Assembly: GCA_050742255.1 (NCBI GenBank)
Contig: JBOGHU010000033.1
Coordinates: 1 to 39,918, forward strand
Direction of reading: 5' to 3'
Source: JBOGHU01 sp050742255
GTDB taxonomy: Bacteria > Actinomycetota > Acidimicrobiia > Acidimicrobiales > CADCSY01
Length of the DNA stretch: 39,918 nucleotides
Below the pieces are notes generated by a model. The model saw only the letters and a list, made by a program, of their open reading frames with translations. It did no database searches and had not been told where the DNA came from. The position numbers and the translations under genes were made by a program. Below are positions 7,451 to 16,048 of the stretch, one piece after another (within the stretch, counting starts at the first letter, position 1; each line of letters begins with the position of its first letter).

Positions 7451-8491
7451 TCAGCCCCCGGTGGTGGCGCCGCCGTTGCCGAGGTCGAACACCCGGCTGA
7501 CCCGGATGTCGTCGGCCTCGATGGTCACCAGCTCGGCCTTGGTCAGCTTGCCGCCGTCCCCGCTGCCCCGGGCCGACTGCCACAGCCGGTTGGCGTGGCG
7601 CATCCGGAGGCGGTCGAGGGCGTTGCGGACGCTGCGGCCGTTGGCGAAGCGGGGCTGGTTCATCCTCCGCTCGAGGTACTCCCGGAACGCCTCCTCCCCG
7701 TCGGGCGAGAAGCGGTAGTGCTGCTCGGCGATCATGAGCTGGGCTATGTGCATCAGCTCGTCCAGGTCGTAGTCGGGGAAGTCGATGTGGTGGCCGATGC
7801 GGGAGCTGAGCCCGGGGACGTCGTTGAAGAACCGGGACATCTTGTCGGCGTAGCCGGCCATGACCACCACCAGGTCCTGGCGCTGGTCCTCCATCACCCC
7901 GAGGAGCATCTCGACGGTCTCCTGGCCGTAGTCCCGCTCGTTGTCGACCCGGTACATGTGGTAGGCCTCGTCGATGAAGAGGACGCCGCCCATGGCCCGC
8001 TTGAGGACCTCCCGGGTCTTGGGCGCGGTGTGCCCCACGTACTGGCCCACCAGGTCGTCGCGGGTCACGCTCACCAGGTGACCCTTGCGGATGTAGCCGA
8101 GCTGGTGGAGGATCTCGCCCATCCGCTGGGCCACCGTGGTCTTCCCGGTGCCGGGGTTGCCGGTGAACGACATGTGGAGGGTGGGCGGATCGGACCCCAG
8201 GCCGATGCGCCGCCGCACCCGGTCCACCAGCAGGAGGGCGGCGATCTCGGCCACCCGCCGCTTGACCTCGCGGAGGGCGACCAGCTCACGGTCGAGACGC
8301 TCCAGGACCTCGTCGATCCTGGAGTCCCGGAGGGCCTCGTCCAGGTCGGCCATCGTGTCGTCGGGCACCTCCGCCAGCGGGTCGGCCAGGTCGACGAAGC
8401 GCTCGTCGACCTCCTGGCGACCGTAGGCGCTCTCCGCCTTGTCCTTGAGGTCCTGGCGGAGGCCGGGCCCCGACGTCGGCCGCTCGACCAC
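7451..8491 (-). CDS. cbbX: CbbX, red-type RuBisCO activase (AAA+)
   Basis: 346 residues. Walker A GNPGTGKT at 111-118, pore loop YVGHTA at 151-156, Walker B LFIDEA at 171-176, sensor and arginine-finger regions downstream (GYADKMSRFF, GLSSRIGHHIDFPDY). CbbX removes inhibitory sugar phosphates from red-type RuBisCO by pulling the large-subunit C-terminal tail. The N-terminus is roughly 30 residues longer than I expect for CbbX and rich in charged residues. GTG start, six bases after the cbbS stop. The neighbouring CbbL has the extended tail CbbX needs. Confidence 0.95.
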   Translation of the reverse strand: MVERPTSGPGLRQDLKDKAESAYGRQEVDERFVDLADPLAEVPDDTMADLDEALRDSRIDEVLERLDRELVALREVKRRVAEIAALLLVDRVRRRIGLGSDPPTLHMSFTGNPGTGKTTVAQRMGEILHQLGYIRKGHLVSVTRDDLVGQYVGHTAPKTREVLKRAMGGVLFIDEAYHMYRVDNERDYGQETVEMLLGVMEDQRQDLVVVMAGYADKMSRFFNDVPGLSSRIGHHIDFPDYDLDELMHIAQLMIAEQHYRFSPDGEEAFREYLERRMNQPRFANGRSVRNALDRLRMRHANRLWQSARGSGDGGKLTKAELVTIEADDIRVSRVFDLGNGGATTGG

Positions 8492-8497
8492 GGGGGA

Positions 8498-8926
8498 TCA
8501 GGCCCCGTCCCGGTACCGCTGGCCGTGGGGCCGCTCGGCGGCGTAGGGGTGCAGCGTGTAGCGCAGGCTGCGGTCGTGGCCCTCCTGGCGCTCCAGGCGG
8601 AACCCGGGCTCCTCGGAGGGGCGGTTGACGATGAACTGCAGAGCGGTGGTCTGGCGGCCCCGGCTGGCGTCGTAGGCGCTGACCCGGATGTAGTGGTCAG
8701 GGTAGGCCTCCCGGCACCGGTTCACCTCGTAGAGGGCGCCGGCGCCGTCCGCCAGCTCGAACATGGGCAACCCCCACATCGCCCAGTAGACGTTGCGGGG
8801 GTGAGGGTCGTCGGTGAACTCCACCGAGATCGCCCACCCGTTGTCGATGGCGTACTGGATCTGGGCCGAGATCTCGTCGTCGCTGAGCTCGGGGAGGTAG
8901 GAGAAGGTTCCTTGGGTGACGTGCAT
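8498..8926 (-). CDS. cbbS: RuBisCO small subunit, red type
   Basis: 142 residues. Begins with the canonical TQGTFSYLPELSDDEI and contains NPxH-type core elements such as YWAMWGLPMFE. A C-terminal extension (GFRLERQEGHDRSLRYTLHP and beyond) corresponds to the extra beta-hairpin of red-type (form IC/ID-like) small subunits that fills the central channel of the holoenzyme. ATG 18 bp after cbbL, preceded by CGAGG. Works with CbbL and CbbX encoded on either side. Confidence 0.96.
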   Translation of the reverse strand: MHVTQGTFSYLPELSDDEISAQIQYAIDNGWAISVEFTDDPHPRNVYWAMWGLPMFELADGAGALYEVNRCREAYPDHYIRVSAYDASRGRQTTALQFIVNRPSEEPGFRLERQEGHDRSLRYTLHPYAAERPHGQRYRDGA

Positions 8927-8944
8927 GGCTGAACCTCGCGTCCG

Positions 8945-10405
8945 CTAGGTGGTCGGGGTGGGGGTCTCGACCACGTCGGGCTGGTCGGTGGACTGGTACT
9001 CGAAGGTGATCTTGCCCCAGGTGTCGAGGGCGGCCTGGAGGGGCTTGCACCACGTCGCCGCCTTCTTGAGGATCTCGGGCCCCTCCTTGACGTAGTCCCG
9101 ACCCTCGTTGCGGGCCTGGATCATGGTCTCCAGGGCCACCCGGTTGGCGGTGGCCCCGGCGCCGATCCCCATGGGGTGCCCGATCGTCCCCCCGCCGAAC
9201 TGCAGGACGCAGTCCTCGCCCAGGTAGTCGAGCAGCTGGTGCATCTGGCCGGCGTGGATGCCGCCCGACGCCACGGGGAAGATCCCCGGCATCCAGGCCC
9301 AGTCCTGGTCGAAGTAGAACCCCAGGGCCGGGTCCTCCTTGTTGAAGTAGTCCCGGCAGGCGGAGTAGTAGCCCTTGGTCAACCCCGGGTCGCCCTCCAG
9401 CTTGCCCACCACCGTGCCGGCGTGGACGTGGTCGACGCCCATGAGCCGCACCCACTTGGCGATGACCCGGAAGTTCACCCCGTGGTTCTTCTGGCGGGTG
9501 TAGGTGGCGTGGGCCGCCCGGTGGAGGTGGAGGATCAGGCCATTGGCCCGGGCCCACCTGCCCATGGAGGTGATGGCGGTGTAGCCGACGGTGAGGTCGA
9601 TCATTATGATGACGGTGCCCAGCTCCTTGGCGAACTCGGCCCGCTCGTACATGTCCTCCATGGTGGCGGCGGTGCAGTTGAGGTAGTGGCCCTTGATCTC
9701 TCCGGTCTCGGCTATGGCCCGGTTGACCGCCTCCATGCAGAAGAGGTACCGGTCGCGCCAGCGCATGAAGGGCTGGCTGTTGATGTTCTCGTCGTCCTTG
9801 GTGAAGTCCAGCCCCCCACTCAGGGCCTCGTAGACCACCCGGCCGTAGTTGCGGGCGGAGAGGCCCAGCTTGGGCTTGACCGTCGCCCCGAGGAGGGGCT
9901 TGCCGTACTTGTTGAGGTACTCCCGCTCCATGACCGTCCCGTGGGCGGGGCCCTGGAAGGTCTTCACGTACTGGGGCGGGATGCGCAGGTCCTCCAGCCG
10001 CAGCGCCTTGAGCGCCTTGAACCCGAACACGTTGCCGATGATCGAGGAGGACATGTTGGGGATCGAGCCCTCCTCGAACAGGTCTATGTCGTAGGCGATC
10101 TTGGCGATGTACTGCGGTGGGTCCCCGCTGCCGGGCACCTCCTGCACGTCGTAGCACTTGGCCTGGTACATCTCGTGGGCGGTCAGGCGGTCGGTCCACA
10201 CCACGCTCCAGGTGGCGGTGGAGGACTCACCCGCCACCGCCGCCCCCGCCTCGGTGGGCTCCACGCCCGGTTGGGGGGTCAGCCGGAAGGCGGCCAGGAT
10301 GTCGGTGTCCTTGGGCTGGTAGTCGGGGGCGTAGTAGCCCATCTCGGCGTAGGGGACGACGCCGGCGCTCCAGCGGTCCGACTTCTTCCCGTCCTTCTCT
10401 GCCAT
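8945..10405 (-). CDS. cbbL: RuBisCO large subunit, form IC/IE-like (red lineage)
   Basis: 486 residues from ATG 10405, which has a perfect GAGGAGG upstream. Active-site features: TVKPKLGLS (K177, K179), carbamylated lysine K203 in GGLDFTKDDEN, LHLHRA (H295) and loop 6 GTVVGKLEGD (K335). The C-terminus carries the red-type extension (TFEYQSTDQPDVVETPTPTT), the CbbX handle. It fixes CO2 onto ribulose 1,5-bisphosphate. Actinobacterial enzymes of this kind are often called form IE; subtype assignment needs a tree. First gene of cbbL-cbbS-cbbX-orf70, divergent from the aldolase gene. Confidence 0.97.
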   Translation of the reverse strand: MAEKDGKKSDRWSAGVVPYAEMGYYAPDYQPKDTDILAAFRLTPQPGVEPTEAGAAVAGESSTATWSVVWTDRLTAHEMYQAKCYDVQEVPGSGDPPQYIAKIAYDIDLFEEGSIPNMSSSIIGNVFGFKALKALRLEDLRIPPQYVKTFQGPAHGTVMEREYLNKYGKPLLGATVKPKLGLSARNYGRVVYEALSGGLDFTKDDENINSQPFMRWRDRYLFCMEAVNRAIAETGEIKGHYLNCTAATMEDMYERAEFAKELGTVIIMIDLTVGYTAITSMGRWARANGLILHLHRAAHATYTRQKNHGVNFRVIAKWVRLMGVDHVHAGTVVGKLEGDPGLTKGYYSACRDYFNKEDPALGFYFDQDWAWMPGIFPVASGGIHAGQMHQLLDYLGEDCVLQFGGGTIGHPMGIGAGATANRVALETMIQARNEGRDYVKEGPEILKKAATWCKPLQAALDTWGKITFEYQSTDQPDVVETPTPTT

Positions 10406-10615
10406 CAGGCCCTCCTCGGCTGGCGGGTGCACCCCATCGGTGCTGGGTGTGCTCGTTTTCCTACCCTTGATCCTGCCCCCGATCACTTCGCCTGTCCATG
10501 GGGAATTCAGGGATCAGAAATAACCAGATACTTATTAGTACTCGGTTGCGCCACGTTGGGCGCCTCTCGTACCATCAGGGGAACGGCAACCTTGACACAG
10601 GGAGCGAGCGCATCG
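10406..10615. promoter_or_regulatory. Divergent control region between cbbL and the aldolase operon
   Basis: 210 bp including an unusually A/T-rich patch (about 10507-10545). It contains an inverted repeat TACT-TATT-AGTA at 10529-10540. For the aldolase side TTGCGC (10546-10551), an 18-base spacer and TACCAT (10570-10575) form a plausible promoter. A LysR-type CbbR would be the expected regulator, but no cbbR is in the window and no clear T-N11-A site was found. Confidence 0.5.
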
Positions 10616-11647
10616 ATGCCCACCCAGGATCTGTCCACCACGGCCCGGGCCATGGTCGCCCCCGGCAAGGGGATCCTCGCCGCCGACGAGAGCACGGGCA
10701 CGATCACCAAGCGCTTCGGGGCCATCGGGGTGGAGTCCGACTTCGAGGCCCGCCGGACCTACCGCACGATGCTGTTCACCACCGAGGGGGTGGCGGAGTC
10801 CATCAGCGGGGTGATCCTCTACGACGAGACGATCCGCCAGGCCGCCGGCGACGGCACACCGTTGCCGCAGGTGATCGAGCAGAAGGGGATGATCCCCGGG
10901 ATCAAGGTCGACACCGGGGCCAAGGAGCTGGCCGGCCACCCCGGCGAGAAGGTGACCGAGGGCCTCGACGGGCTCCGTGAGCGCGTCGGCGAGTACCTCG
11001 AGCTGGGGGCCCGCTTCGCCAAGTGGCGGGCGGTGATCACCATCGGCGACGGGCTGCCCAGCCGGGCGTGCCTCACCGCCAACGCCCACGCCCTGGCCCG
11101 CTACGCCGCCCTCTGCCAGGAGGGTGGCCTGGTCCCCATCGTCGAGCCCGAGGTGCTCATGGACGGTGACCACTCGATCGAGCAGTGCTTCGAGGTCACC
11201 GAGGCCACCCAGCGCGCCGTCTTCGAGCAGCTGGCCGAGCAGGGGGTGGCGCTGGAGGGCATGGTCCTCAAGCCCAACATGGTGATCTCGGGCAAGGGCT
11301 GCTCCCGCCAGGCCGGGGTGGAGGAGGTGGCGGCCGAGACCATCCGCTGCCTGCGCCGCACCGTCCCTGCGGCGGTGCCCGGCATCGCCTTCCTCTCGGG
11401 GGGCCAGAGCCCCGAGCTGGCCACCGAGCACCTCAACGCCATGAACGCCATGGGGCCGCAGCCCTGGGAGCTCAGCTTCTCCTACGGGCGGGCGCTGCAG
11501 GACCCGCCGCTCAAGGCGTGGAAGGGGGCCGACGCCAACCTCGAGGCCGGCCAGCAGGCGTTCGCGCTGCGGGCCCGGCTCAACCGCGCCGCCCGCACGG
11601 GGACCTACACCCCCGGGATGGAGACGGCGGGAGCGGGGGCGGGCTGA
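10616..11647 (+). CDS. fba: Class I fructose-bisphosphate aldolase
   Basis: 343 residues from ATG 10616. The Schiff-base lysine lies in GMVLKPNMVI; GILAADESTGT, PGIKVDTG and ARFAKWRAV are signature segments of eukaryote-type class I aldolase. The downstream half keeps LSGGQSPE and PWELSFSYGRALQ. In the CBB cycle it condenses DHAP with glyceraldehyde 3-phosphate or erythrose 4-phosphate. Purine-rich GGGAGCGAG precedes the start. Leads a plus-strand run with rpe, glpX and prk, divergent from cbbL. Confidence 0.95.
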   Translation: MPTQDLSTTARAMVAPGKGILAADESTGTITKRFGAIGVESDFEARRTYRTMLFTTEGVAESISGVILYDETIRQAAGDGTPLPQVIEQKGMIPGIKVDTGAKELAGHPGEKVTEGLDGLRERVGEYLELGARFAKWRAVITIGDGLPSRACLTANAHALARYAALCQEGGLVPIVEPEVLMDGDHSIEQCFEVTEATQRAVFEQLAEQGVALEGMVLKPNMVISGKGCSRQAGVEEVAAETIRCLRRTVPAAVPGIAFLSGGQSPELATEHLNAMNAMGPQPWELSFSYGRALQDPPLKAWKGADANLEAGQQAFALRARLNRAARTGTYTPGMETAGAGAG

Positions 11648-11698
11648 GACCGCCGCATCCCGTCGCCCCCGAGCTCGACCGCGCCCGGCCCCCCTCGG

Positions 11699-11704
11699 TA
11701 GGCT
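11699..11704 (+). promoter_or_regulatory. Weak candidate -10 box before rpe
   Basis: TAGGCT lies 48 bases before the rpe ATG in the 105-bp gap after the aldolase gene and fits the TAgGnT pattern seen elsewhere here. No matching -35 is evident, so read-through from the aldolase promoter is equally likely. Confidence 0.25.
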
Positions 11705-11752
11705 CGCCGGGGCTGGCCCCAGCCTGCCTGCCGCGCCCCACAGGACCCGAAC

Positions 11753-12460
11753 ATGGCCGCCATAGCCCCCCTGCCCGCCGCCGCTGACCAGTCCGTCAGC
11801 ATCGCGCCCTCGGTGCTGCCCGCCGACTTCGCCCGACTGGGAGAGGAGGTGGCGGCCCTCGAGCGCGCCGGGGTCGACCGCATCCAGTGGGACGTGATGG
11901 ACGGCCGCTTCGTGCCCAACCTCAGCTTCGGGCCCGACGTGGTGGCCAGCGTCCGCGACGCCGTGAGCCTCCCGTTCGAAGCCCATCTCATGGTCGTCGA
12001 GCCCGACCTGCTCCTGGCGCGCTGGGTCGAGGCCGGCTGCGGCCTGGTGATCGTCCACGCCGAGGCCTGCCCCCACCTCCACCGCACCCTGGCGGGGATC
12101 ACCGAGGCCGGTGCCAAGGCGGGGGTGGCCCTCAACCCGGCCACGCCCCTCGAGTCCGTCCGCCACGTCCTCGACCTGGTCGACCTGCTCCTGGTCATGA
12201 CCGTCAACCCCGGGTTCGGGGGGCAGCGCTACCTGGCCAGCATGGAGCCCAAGATCGCCGAGGCGGCGGCCCTCATAGCCGGGTCGGGACGGCTCGTCGA
12301 GCTGGAGGTCGACGGCGGCATCGGGCCGACGACCGTGGCCGGGGCGGTGCGGGCCGGGGCTCGGGTCCTCGTCGCCGGCAGCGCCCTGTACCGGGATCCC
12401 GAGGGCCTCGACCACGCCGTGTCCACCCTGCGCTCCCGGGCCGAGGAGGCGCGGCGGTGA
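11753..12460 (+). CDS. rpe: Ribulose-phosphate 3-epimerase
   Basis: 235 residues. Motifs in order: SIAPSVLPADFARLGEEV, WDVMDGRFVPNLSFGPDVV (metal-binding His replaced in the usual MDG-F-PN context), FEAHLMVVEPD, VMTVNPGFGGQ, LEVDGGIGPTT and GSALYRDPE. TIM-barrel enzyme interconverting xylulose 5-phosphate and ribulose 5-phosphate in CBB regeneration. The N-terminus is about 10 residues longer than average (Ala/Pro-rich). Followed closely by glpX. Confidence 0.95.
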   Translation: MAAIAPLPAAADQSVSIAPSVLPADFARLGEEVAALERAGVDRIQWDVMDGRFVPNLSFGPDVVASVRDAVSLPFEAHLMVVEPDLLLARWVEAGCGLVIVHAEACPHLHRTLAGITEAGAKAGVALNPATPLESVRHVLDLVDLLLVMTVNPGFGGQRYLASMEPKIAEAAALIAGSGRLVELEVDGGIGPTTVAGAVRAGARVLVAGSALYRDPEGLDHAVSTLRSRAEEARR

Positions 12461-12521
12461 CGGCGCCGGCTGCCACCGGCGGCCGGACGTGGCCGACGCC
12501 CGCCACGGACCACGATCCCAG

Positions 12522-13511
12522 GTGACCGCCGGTACCGCGCCCATGGGGGGTGCCGGGGCCGGCGTGGAGGCGCTGGCCCTGCCGCTGCTGGCCGCGACCC
12601 GGGCGGCGGCGCTGGCCTGCGTCCCCTGGGTGGGCCGGGGAGATCGCAAGGCGGCCGACGCCGCCGCCGTCGAGGCCATGCGGACCACCCTGGCCGGGGT
12701 GGCGGGGACCGGCCGGGTCGTCATCGGCGAGGGGGAGAAGGACAAGGCCCCCATGCTCTACGCCGGCGAGGAGGTGGGTCGGGGCGGGGACCCCTCCTTC
12801 GACCTGGCCGTCGACCCCCTGGAGGGGACCACCTACTGCGCCCGGGGCCAGGAGGGGGCCATCGCCGTGCTGGCCGCAGCCCCGGCGGGGGCGCTCTGGG
12901 CCACCCCCGGCTTCTACATGGACAAGCTGGTCGTGGGGGCCGGGGCCCGGGGCGTGATCGACCTCACCGCCCCCGTGGGCGAGAACCTCGACCGGGTCGC
13001 CGTCGCCCTGGGCAAGGGCCGCCACGAGCTGGTGGTGATCGTCCTGGCCAAGCCCCGCCACGCCGAGCTGATCGCCGAGATCCGCGCCGGCGGCGCCGGG
13101 GTGGTCGAGATCGCCGACGGCGACGTGATGGGCTCGCTGCGGGCCCTGGTCCCCGGGGGCGGCGCCGACGCCTGCCTGGGCATCGGGGGGGCGCCCGAGG
13201 GGGTGATCACGGCGTGCGCGGCCCGGCTCCTCGGGGGCGAGATGCAGGGGCGGCTGGCTCCCCAGAGCGACGACGAGCGCGCCCTCCTCGCCGAGGCCGG
13301 TGTGGATGTCGACGCGGTGGTCGGGACCGAGGAGATGGTGGCCGGCACCGACTGCGTCTTCGCCGCCACCGCGGTGACGGACGGGGCCTTCCTCGCCGCC
13401 CCCCGCGCCACCTCGGGCGGCTGGCGGACCCGGTCGCTGCTGATCACCCCTGCCGGGGGCGCCGCCCTGGTCGATACCCTGGCCCTTCCCCCCGACCCGC
13501 CATCGAGCTGA
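12522..13511 (+). CDS. glpX: Class II fructose-1,6-bisphosphatase (GlpX type)
   Basis: About 329 residues from GTG 12522. An upstream in-frame GTG at 12489 exists, but the codons between them show poor G/C third-position bias. Family motifs: WVGRGDRKAAD, VVIGEGEKDKAPM, AVDPLEGTTYCA, GDVMGSLRALVPG, IGGAPEGVITACA. Hydrolyses fructose 1,6-bisphosphate; GlpX enzymes in autotrophs often also act on sedoheptulose 1,7-bisphosphate, which is plausible here since no separate SBPase is seen. Neighbours are rpe and prk. Confidence 0.93.
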   Translation: MTAGTAPMGGAGAGVEALALPLLAATRAAALACVPWVGRGDRKAADAAAVEAMRTTLAGVAGTGRVVIGEGEKDKAPMLYAGEEVGRGGDPSFDLAVDPLEGTTYCARGQEGAIAVLAAAPAGALWATPGFYMDKLVVGAGARGVIDLTAPVGENLDRVAVALGKGRHELVVIVLAKPRHAELIAEIRAGGAGVVEIADGDVMGSLRALVPGGGADACLGIGGAPEGVITACAARLLGGEMQGRLAPQSDDERALLAEAGVDVDAVVGTEEMVAGTDCVFAATAVTDGAFLAAPRATSGGWRTRSLLITPAGGAALVDTLALPPDPPSS

Positions 13512-13520
13512 GGAGACCCG

Positions 13521-14471
13521 ATGCCCGACAGGGAGTTCACCATCCAGCGAGCCTCCTCGGACGACAGCGCCACCCGCACCCGACCGGCCATGCTCGCCAT
13601 CTCGGGCGACAGCGCCTCGGGGAAGACGACCCTGACCAAGGGGCTGGTCCAGGCGCTCGGCGCCGACCGGATCACCTCGATGTGCGTCGACGACTACCAC
13701 CGCTACGACCGCAAGGAGCGCAAGTCGGTCCCGTTCACGCCGCTCAACCCCAAGTGCAACTACGTGGCGATAATGGAGCAGCACCTCCAGCTCGTCGCCA
13801 TGGGCCAGTCCATCCTCAAGCCGGTCTACAACCACTCCGGCGGCACGCTCGACCGCCCCGTGCTGGTCGAGCCCAGCGAGTACGTCATCATCGAGGGGCT
13901 GCTGCCCCTCTACACCAAGCTGGCCCGGGCCTGCTTCGACGTCCGGGTCCACCTCGACCCCCCCGAGGAGCTGCGCCACCGCTGGAAGATCGCCCGCGAC
14001 ACGTCCAAGCGGGGCTACACCGAGGAGGAGGTGCTGGCCGACCTGGCCCGCCGGGAGCCGGAGTCGGCCGAGTTCATCCGGCCCCAGCGGGCCCACGCCG
14101 ACATCGTCGTGCGCTTCGCCAACATCGAGGAGCGGGGGGAGTCCTCCGACGACCCCCCCAGCGCCACCATCCTCCTGCGCCCGACCATCGCCCACCCCAA
14201 CCTGAGCGAGGTTATCACCGACGACACCCGCAAGGCCCTCCACCTCAAGCTCATCCGCGACGAGGACGGCAAGCCGGTGGACGCCCTCCACATCCACGGC
14301 TACGCCCCCTCGGAGCTGTCCCGCCAGCTCGAGCAGGCCATCTGGGCCAGCCTGGGCGGTGACCAGCCGGTGCCCGAGTCGCTCGGGGTGATCGAGCCCG
14401 GTGTGCGCAGCGAGCCCCTGGCCCTGACCCAGCTCATCCTCCTCTACCACCTCATCCAGGCCCGCCGGTAG
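13521..14471 (+). CDS. prk: Phosphoribulokinase
   Basis: 316 residues, ATG with GAGGAG upstream. P-loop GDSASGKTT (about 29-37), MCVDDYHRYDRKERK segment with acidic and basic catalytic residues, NHSGGTL and VIIEGLLPLY, then the C-terminal DPPEELRHRWKIARDTSKRGY region. Makes ribulose 1,5-bisphosphate from ribulose 5-phosphate and ATP, the step specific to the CBB cycle. Presence next to RuBisCO confirms a true autotrophic cycle rather than a RuBisCO-like protein. Last gene of the aldolase-rpe-glpX-prk run. Confidence 0.96.
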   Translation: MPDREFTIQRASSDDSATRTRPAMLAISGDSASGKTTLTKGLVQALGADRITSMCVDDYHRYDRKERKSVPFTPLNPKCNYVAIMEQHLQLVAMGQSILKPVYNHSGGTLDRPVLVEPSEYVIIEGLLPLYTKLARACFDVRVHLDPPEELRHRWKIARDTSKRGYTEEEVLADLARREPESAEFIRPQRAHADIVVRFANIEERGESSDDPPSATILLRPTIAHPNLSEVITDDTRKALHLKLIRDEDGKPVDALHIHGYAPSELSRQLEQAIWASLGGDQPVPESLGVIEPGVRSEPLALTQLILLYHLIQARR

Positions 14472-14593
14472 GCGCCGGCCGGGCCTGGGATCCGTCCACC
14501 ACAGGGCCGGGCAGGAGACGGCCGAGTCGGTGCGGAATAGCTATGGACGACGGGCACTGTGGCATGTACCGTGCGGCAGTCTCGGACCCGCAG

Positions 14594-14627
14594 ACAGACC
14601 CGAACAAGAAGCACAGACCCGAACAAG
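14594..14627 (+). repeat. Tandem 19-bp-period repeat in the leader of the heptad-protein operon
   Basis: ACAGACCCGAACAAG occurs at 14594-14608 and 14613-14627, spaced 19 bp, with a degenerate third unit starting ACAGAGAGCCC at 14632. It sits in the 234-bp gap between prk and the gene at 14706. The same gap contains ATGTACCGTGC (14564-14574), similar to a sequence at 25308-25318. Confidence 0.8.
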
Positions 14628-14705
14628 CAACACAGAGAGCCCAGAGCAGGAGCGGATCGAGGGTCGGGTTTCTCCGGCTCGCTCGATGGAGGGGGTACCA
14701 CGAAG

Positions 14706-15317
14706 ATGCAATTCCGCAGGCGATGGGGCGCTGAGGACGGCCAAGCTGCGCTGTCCCTTGTCGGCGTCCTCGTAGTGGTGGTGGTGGCTGTCATCCTGCT
14801 GCTCCGGACCGCCAACACGGCCGAGAGCATCAACGACAAGGCCGAGAGCATCGCCGGGACCGCTCGGGGCATCAACACCGCCACCGACGCCGTGCTGCAG
14901 CTCGACAGGACCAACAGCGTGGCCGCGTCCATCCTCGACACCGCTGAGCCCCTCCAGGGCCAGCTGGCCGAGATCGTCCGCATCGCCCAGTCGGTCGACG
15001 GCCTGGCCGGGTCGATCCTGGGCTCGGCCCAGAGCATCAACACCACCGCCGGCAGCATCAACTCCACGGCCGGCACCGTGAACAACACCGCCAAGGGCAT
15101 CAACTCCACCGCCGCCCAGATCGTCGGGGTGGCCACGTCGATCAACCGGGGCGTCGAGCTCATCAACCTCAACGTCGACGACACGATCGCTATCGCCGAC
15201 AACATCAAGGGCGACACCGGCAACATCCTGACCCAGGCGGTGGTCGCCGACCGGCTGGCGTCGGAGATCGACGACGCCGTCAACCTCGGCGGCCTGCTCG
15301 GCGGCATCCTGGGCTGA
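14706..15317 (+). CDS. Single-pass membrane protein with Ile-Asn-x-Thr-Ala heptad repeats (trio member A)
   Basis: 203 residues; ATG 14706 follows GGAGGGGG. A basic N-terminus, MQFRRRWG, and a helix at about 15-33 (SLVGVLVVVVVAVILLL) predict N-in, C-out topology. From residue 41, and continuously from 103 to 179, the chain follows a 7-residue period: SINTTAG, SINSTAG, TVNNTAK, GINSTAA and so on, about 11 heptads with Ile/Val at position 2 and small residues at position 6. This predicts a long coiled coil or helical bundle outside the membrane. No cysteine. First of three related genes immediately before the hydrogenase; function unknown. Confidence 0.85.
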   Translation: MQFRRRWGAEDGQAALSLVGVLVVVVVAVILLLRTANTAESINDKAESIAGTARGINTATDAVLQLDRTNSVAASILDTAEPLQGQLAEIVRIAQSVDGLAGSILGSAQSINTTAGSINSTAGTVNNTAKGINSTAAQIVGVATSINRGVELINLNVDDTIAIADNIKGDTGNILTQAVVADRLASEIDDAVNLGGLLGGILG

Positions 15318-15376
15318 TCGCTCGGGGACTCGCACGCACCCACACGTACACGAACCCGACTGACTAGGAGGCACGA

Positions 15377-16048
15377 ATGGGCGTAGCAACGTCCACAGCC
15401 CGGACCCCGACGACACGCGCCGGCGCAATGGAGGACAGCACGGCCTACTTCAGCCGGTGGCTGAAGGTGTGGGTCGCGCTCCTCACGGTCGTCACCCTCG
15501 TCGTCGTCGTGTTCCTCATCGTCATCACCAACTCGCTGGCGTCGATCAACGGCAACCTGGCCACCGCCGAGACCGCGGTCACCGGCGCCGGCGGCGACAC
15601 GGTGACCCTGCCCGACCAGGTCGAGAGCATCAACGGCAGCCTGGTGGCCATCGACGAGGCCCTGAAGCCCATCCCCGGCCAGGCCGACCAGATCATCGGC
15701 GCCCTCAACCCCATCAACGACAAGCTGGGGACCACGGCCGCGTCCCTGATCGACACCGACGCCTCCCTGATCGACACCGACGGCTCGCTGAAGAACACCT
15801 CGTCGGTGCTGACGACGATCCTGGGCCAGGCCCAGAACATCAACGGCATCCTGGTCAACGCCGATGACCCGCCCGACCAGCTCGGCGTCCAGAACATCCA
15901 CCGCCGGGTGGCCGTGGCCAACGGCATCCTCGCCCCGGCCCGGGGCGACACCGCCAACATCACCACCGAGCTGGTGAGCGTCAACGGCAACCTGACCGGC
16001 ATCTGCAACTCCCTCGTGGCCGGAACGGTCCTCGGGTGCAGCTCATGA
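15377..16048 (+). CDS. Single-pass membrane protein with Asn-rich heptads and a Cys-containing C-terminus (trio member B)
   Basis: 223 residues; TAGGAGG precedes the ATG. Ser/Thr-rich cytoplasmic N-terminus, membrane helix near 31-52 (VWVALLTVVTLVVVVFLIVI), then SINGNLA-type heptads, a TTAASLIDTDASLIDTDGSL internal duplication (SLIDTD twice) and more helical sequence. The C-terminus has C210 in GICNS and C221 in GCSS. Related to members A and C by architecture and heptad style. Overlaps member C by four bases (ATGA). Confidence 0.83.
   Translation: MGVATSTARTPTTRAGAMEDSTAYFSRWLKVWVALLTVVTLVVVVFLIVITNSLASINGNLATAETAVTGAGGDTVTLPDQVESINGSLVAIDEALKPIPGQADQIIGALNPINDKLGTTAASLIDTDASLIDTDGSLKNTSSVLTTILGQAQNINGILVNADDPPDQLGVQNIHRRVAVANGILAPARGDTANITTELVSVNGNLTGICNSLVAGTVLGCSS

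Noticed and set aside
10535..12754. 739-codon open frame on the minus strand opposite aldolase and rpe
   Set aside because: Shadow frame created by high G+C codon bias; the plus strand encodes clear enzymes and the antisense product has no recognisable domain.
12273..14450. 725-codon minus-strand frame opposite glpX and prk
   Set aside because: Same antisense artefact; product is Gly/Val/His/Asp-rich low-complexity sequence typical of mirrored GC-rich codons.
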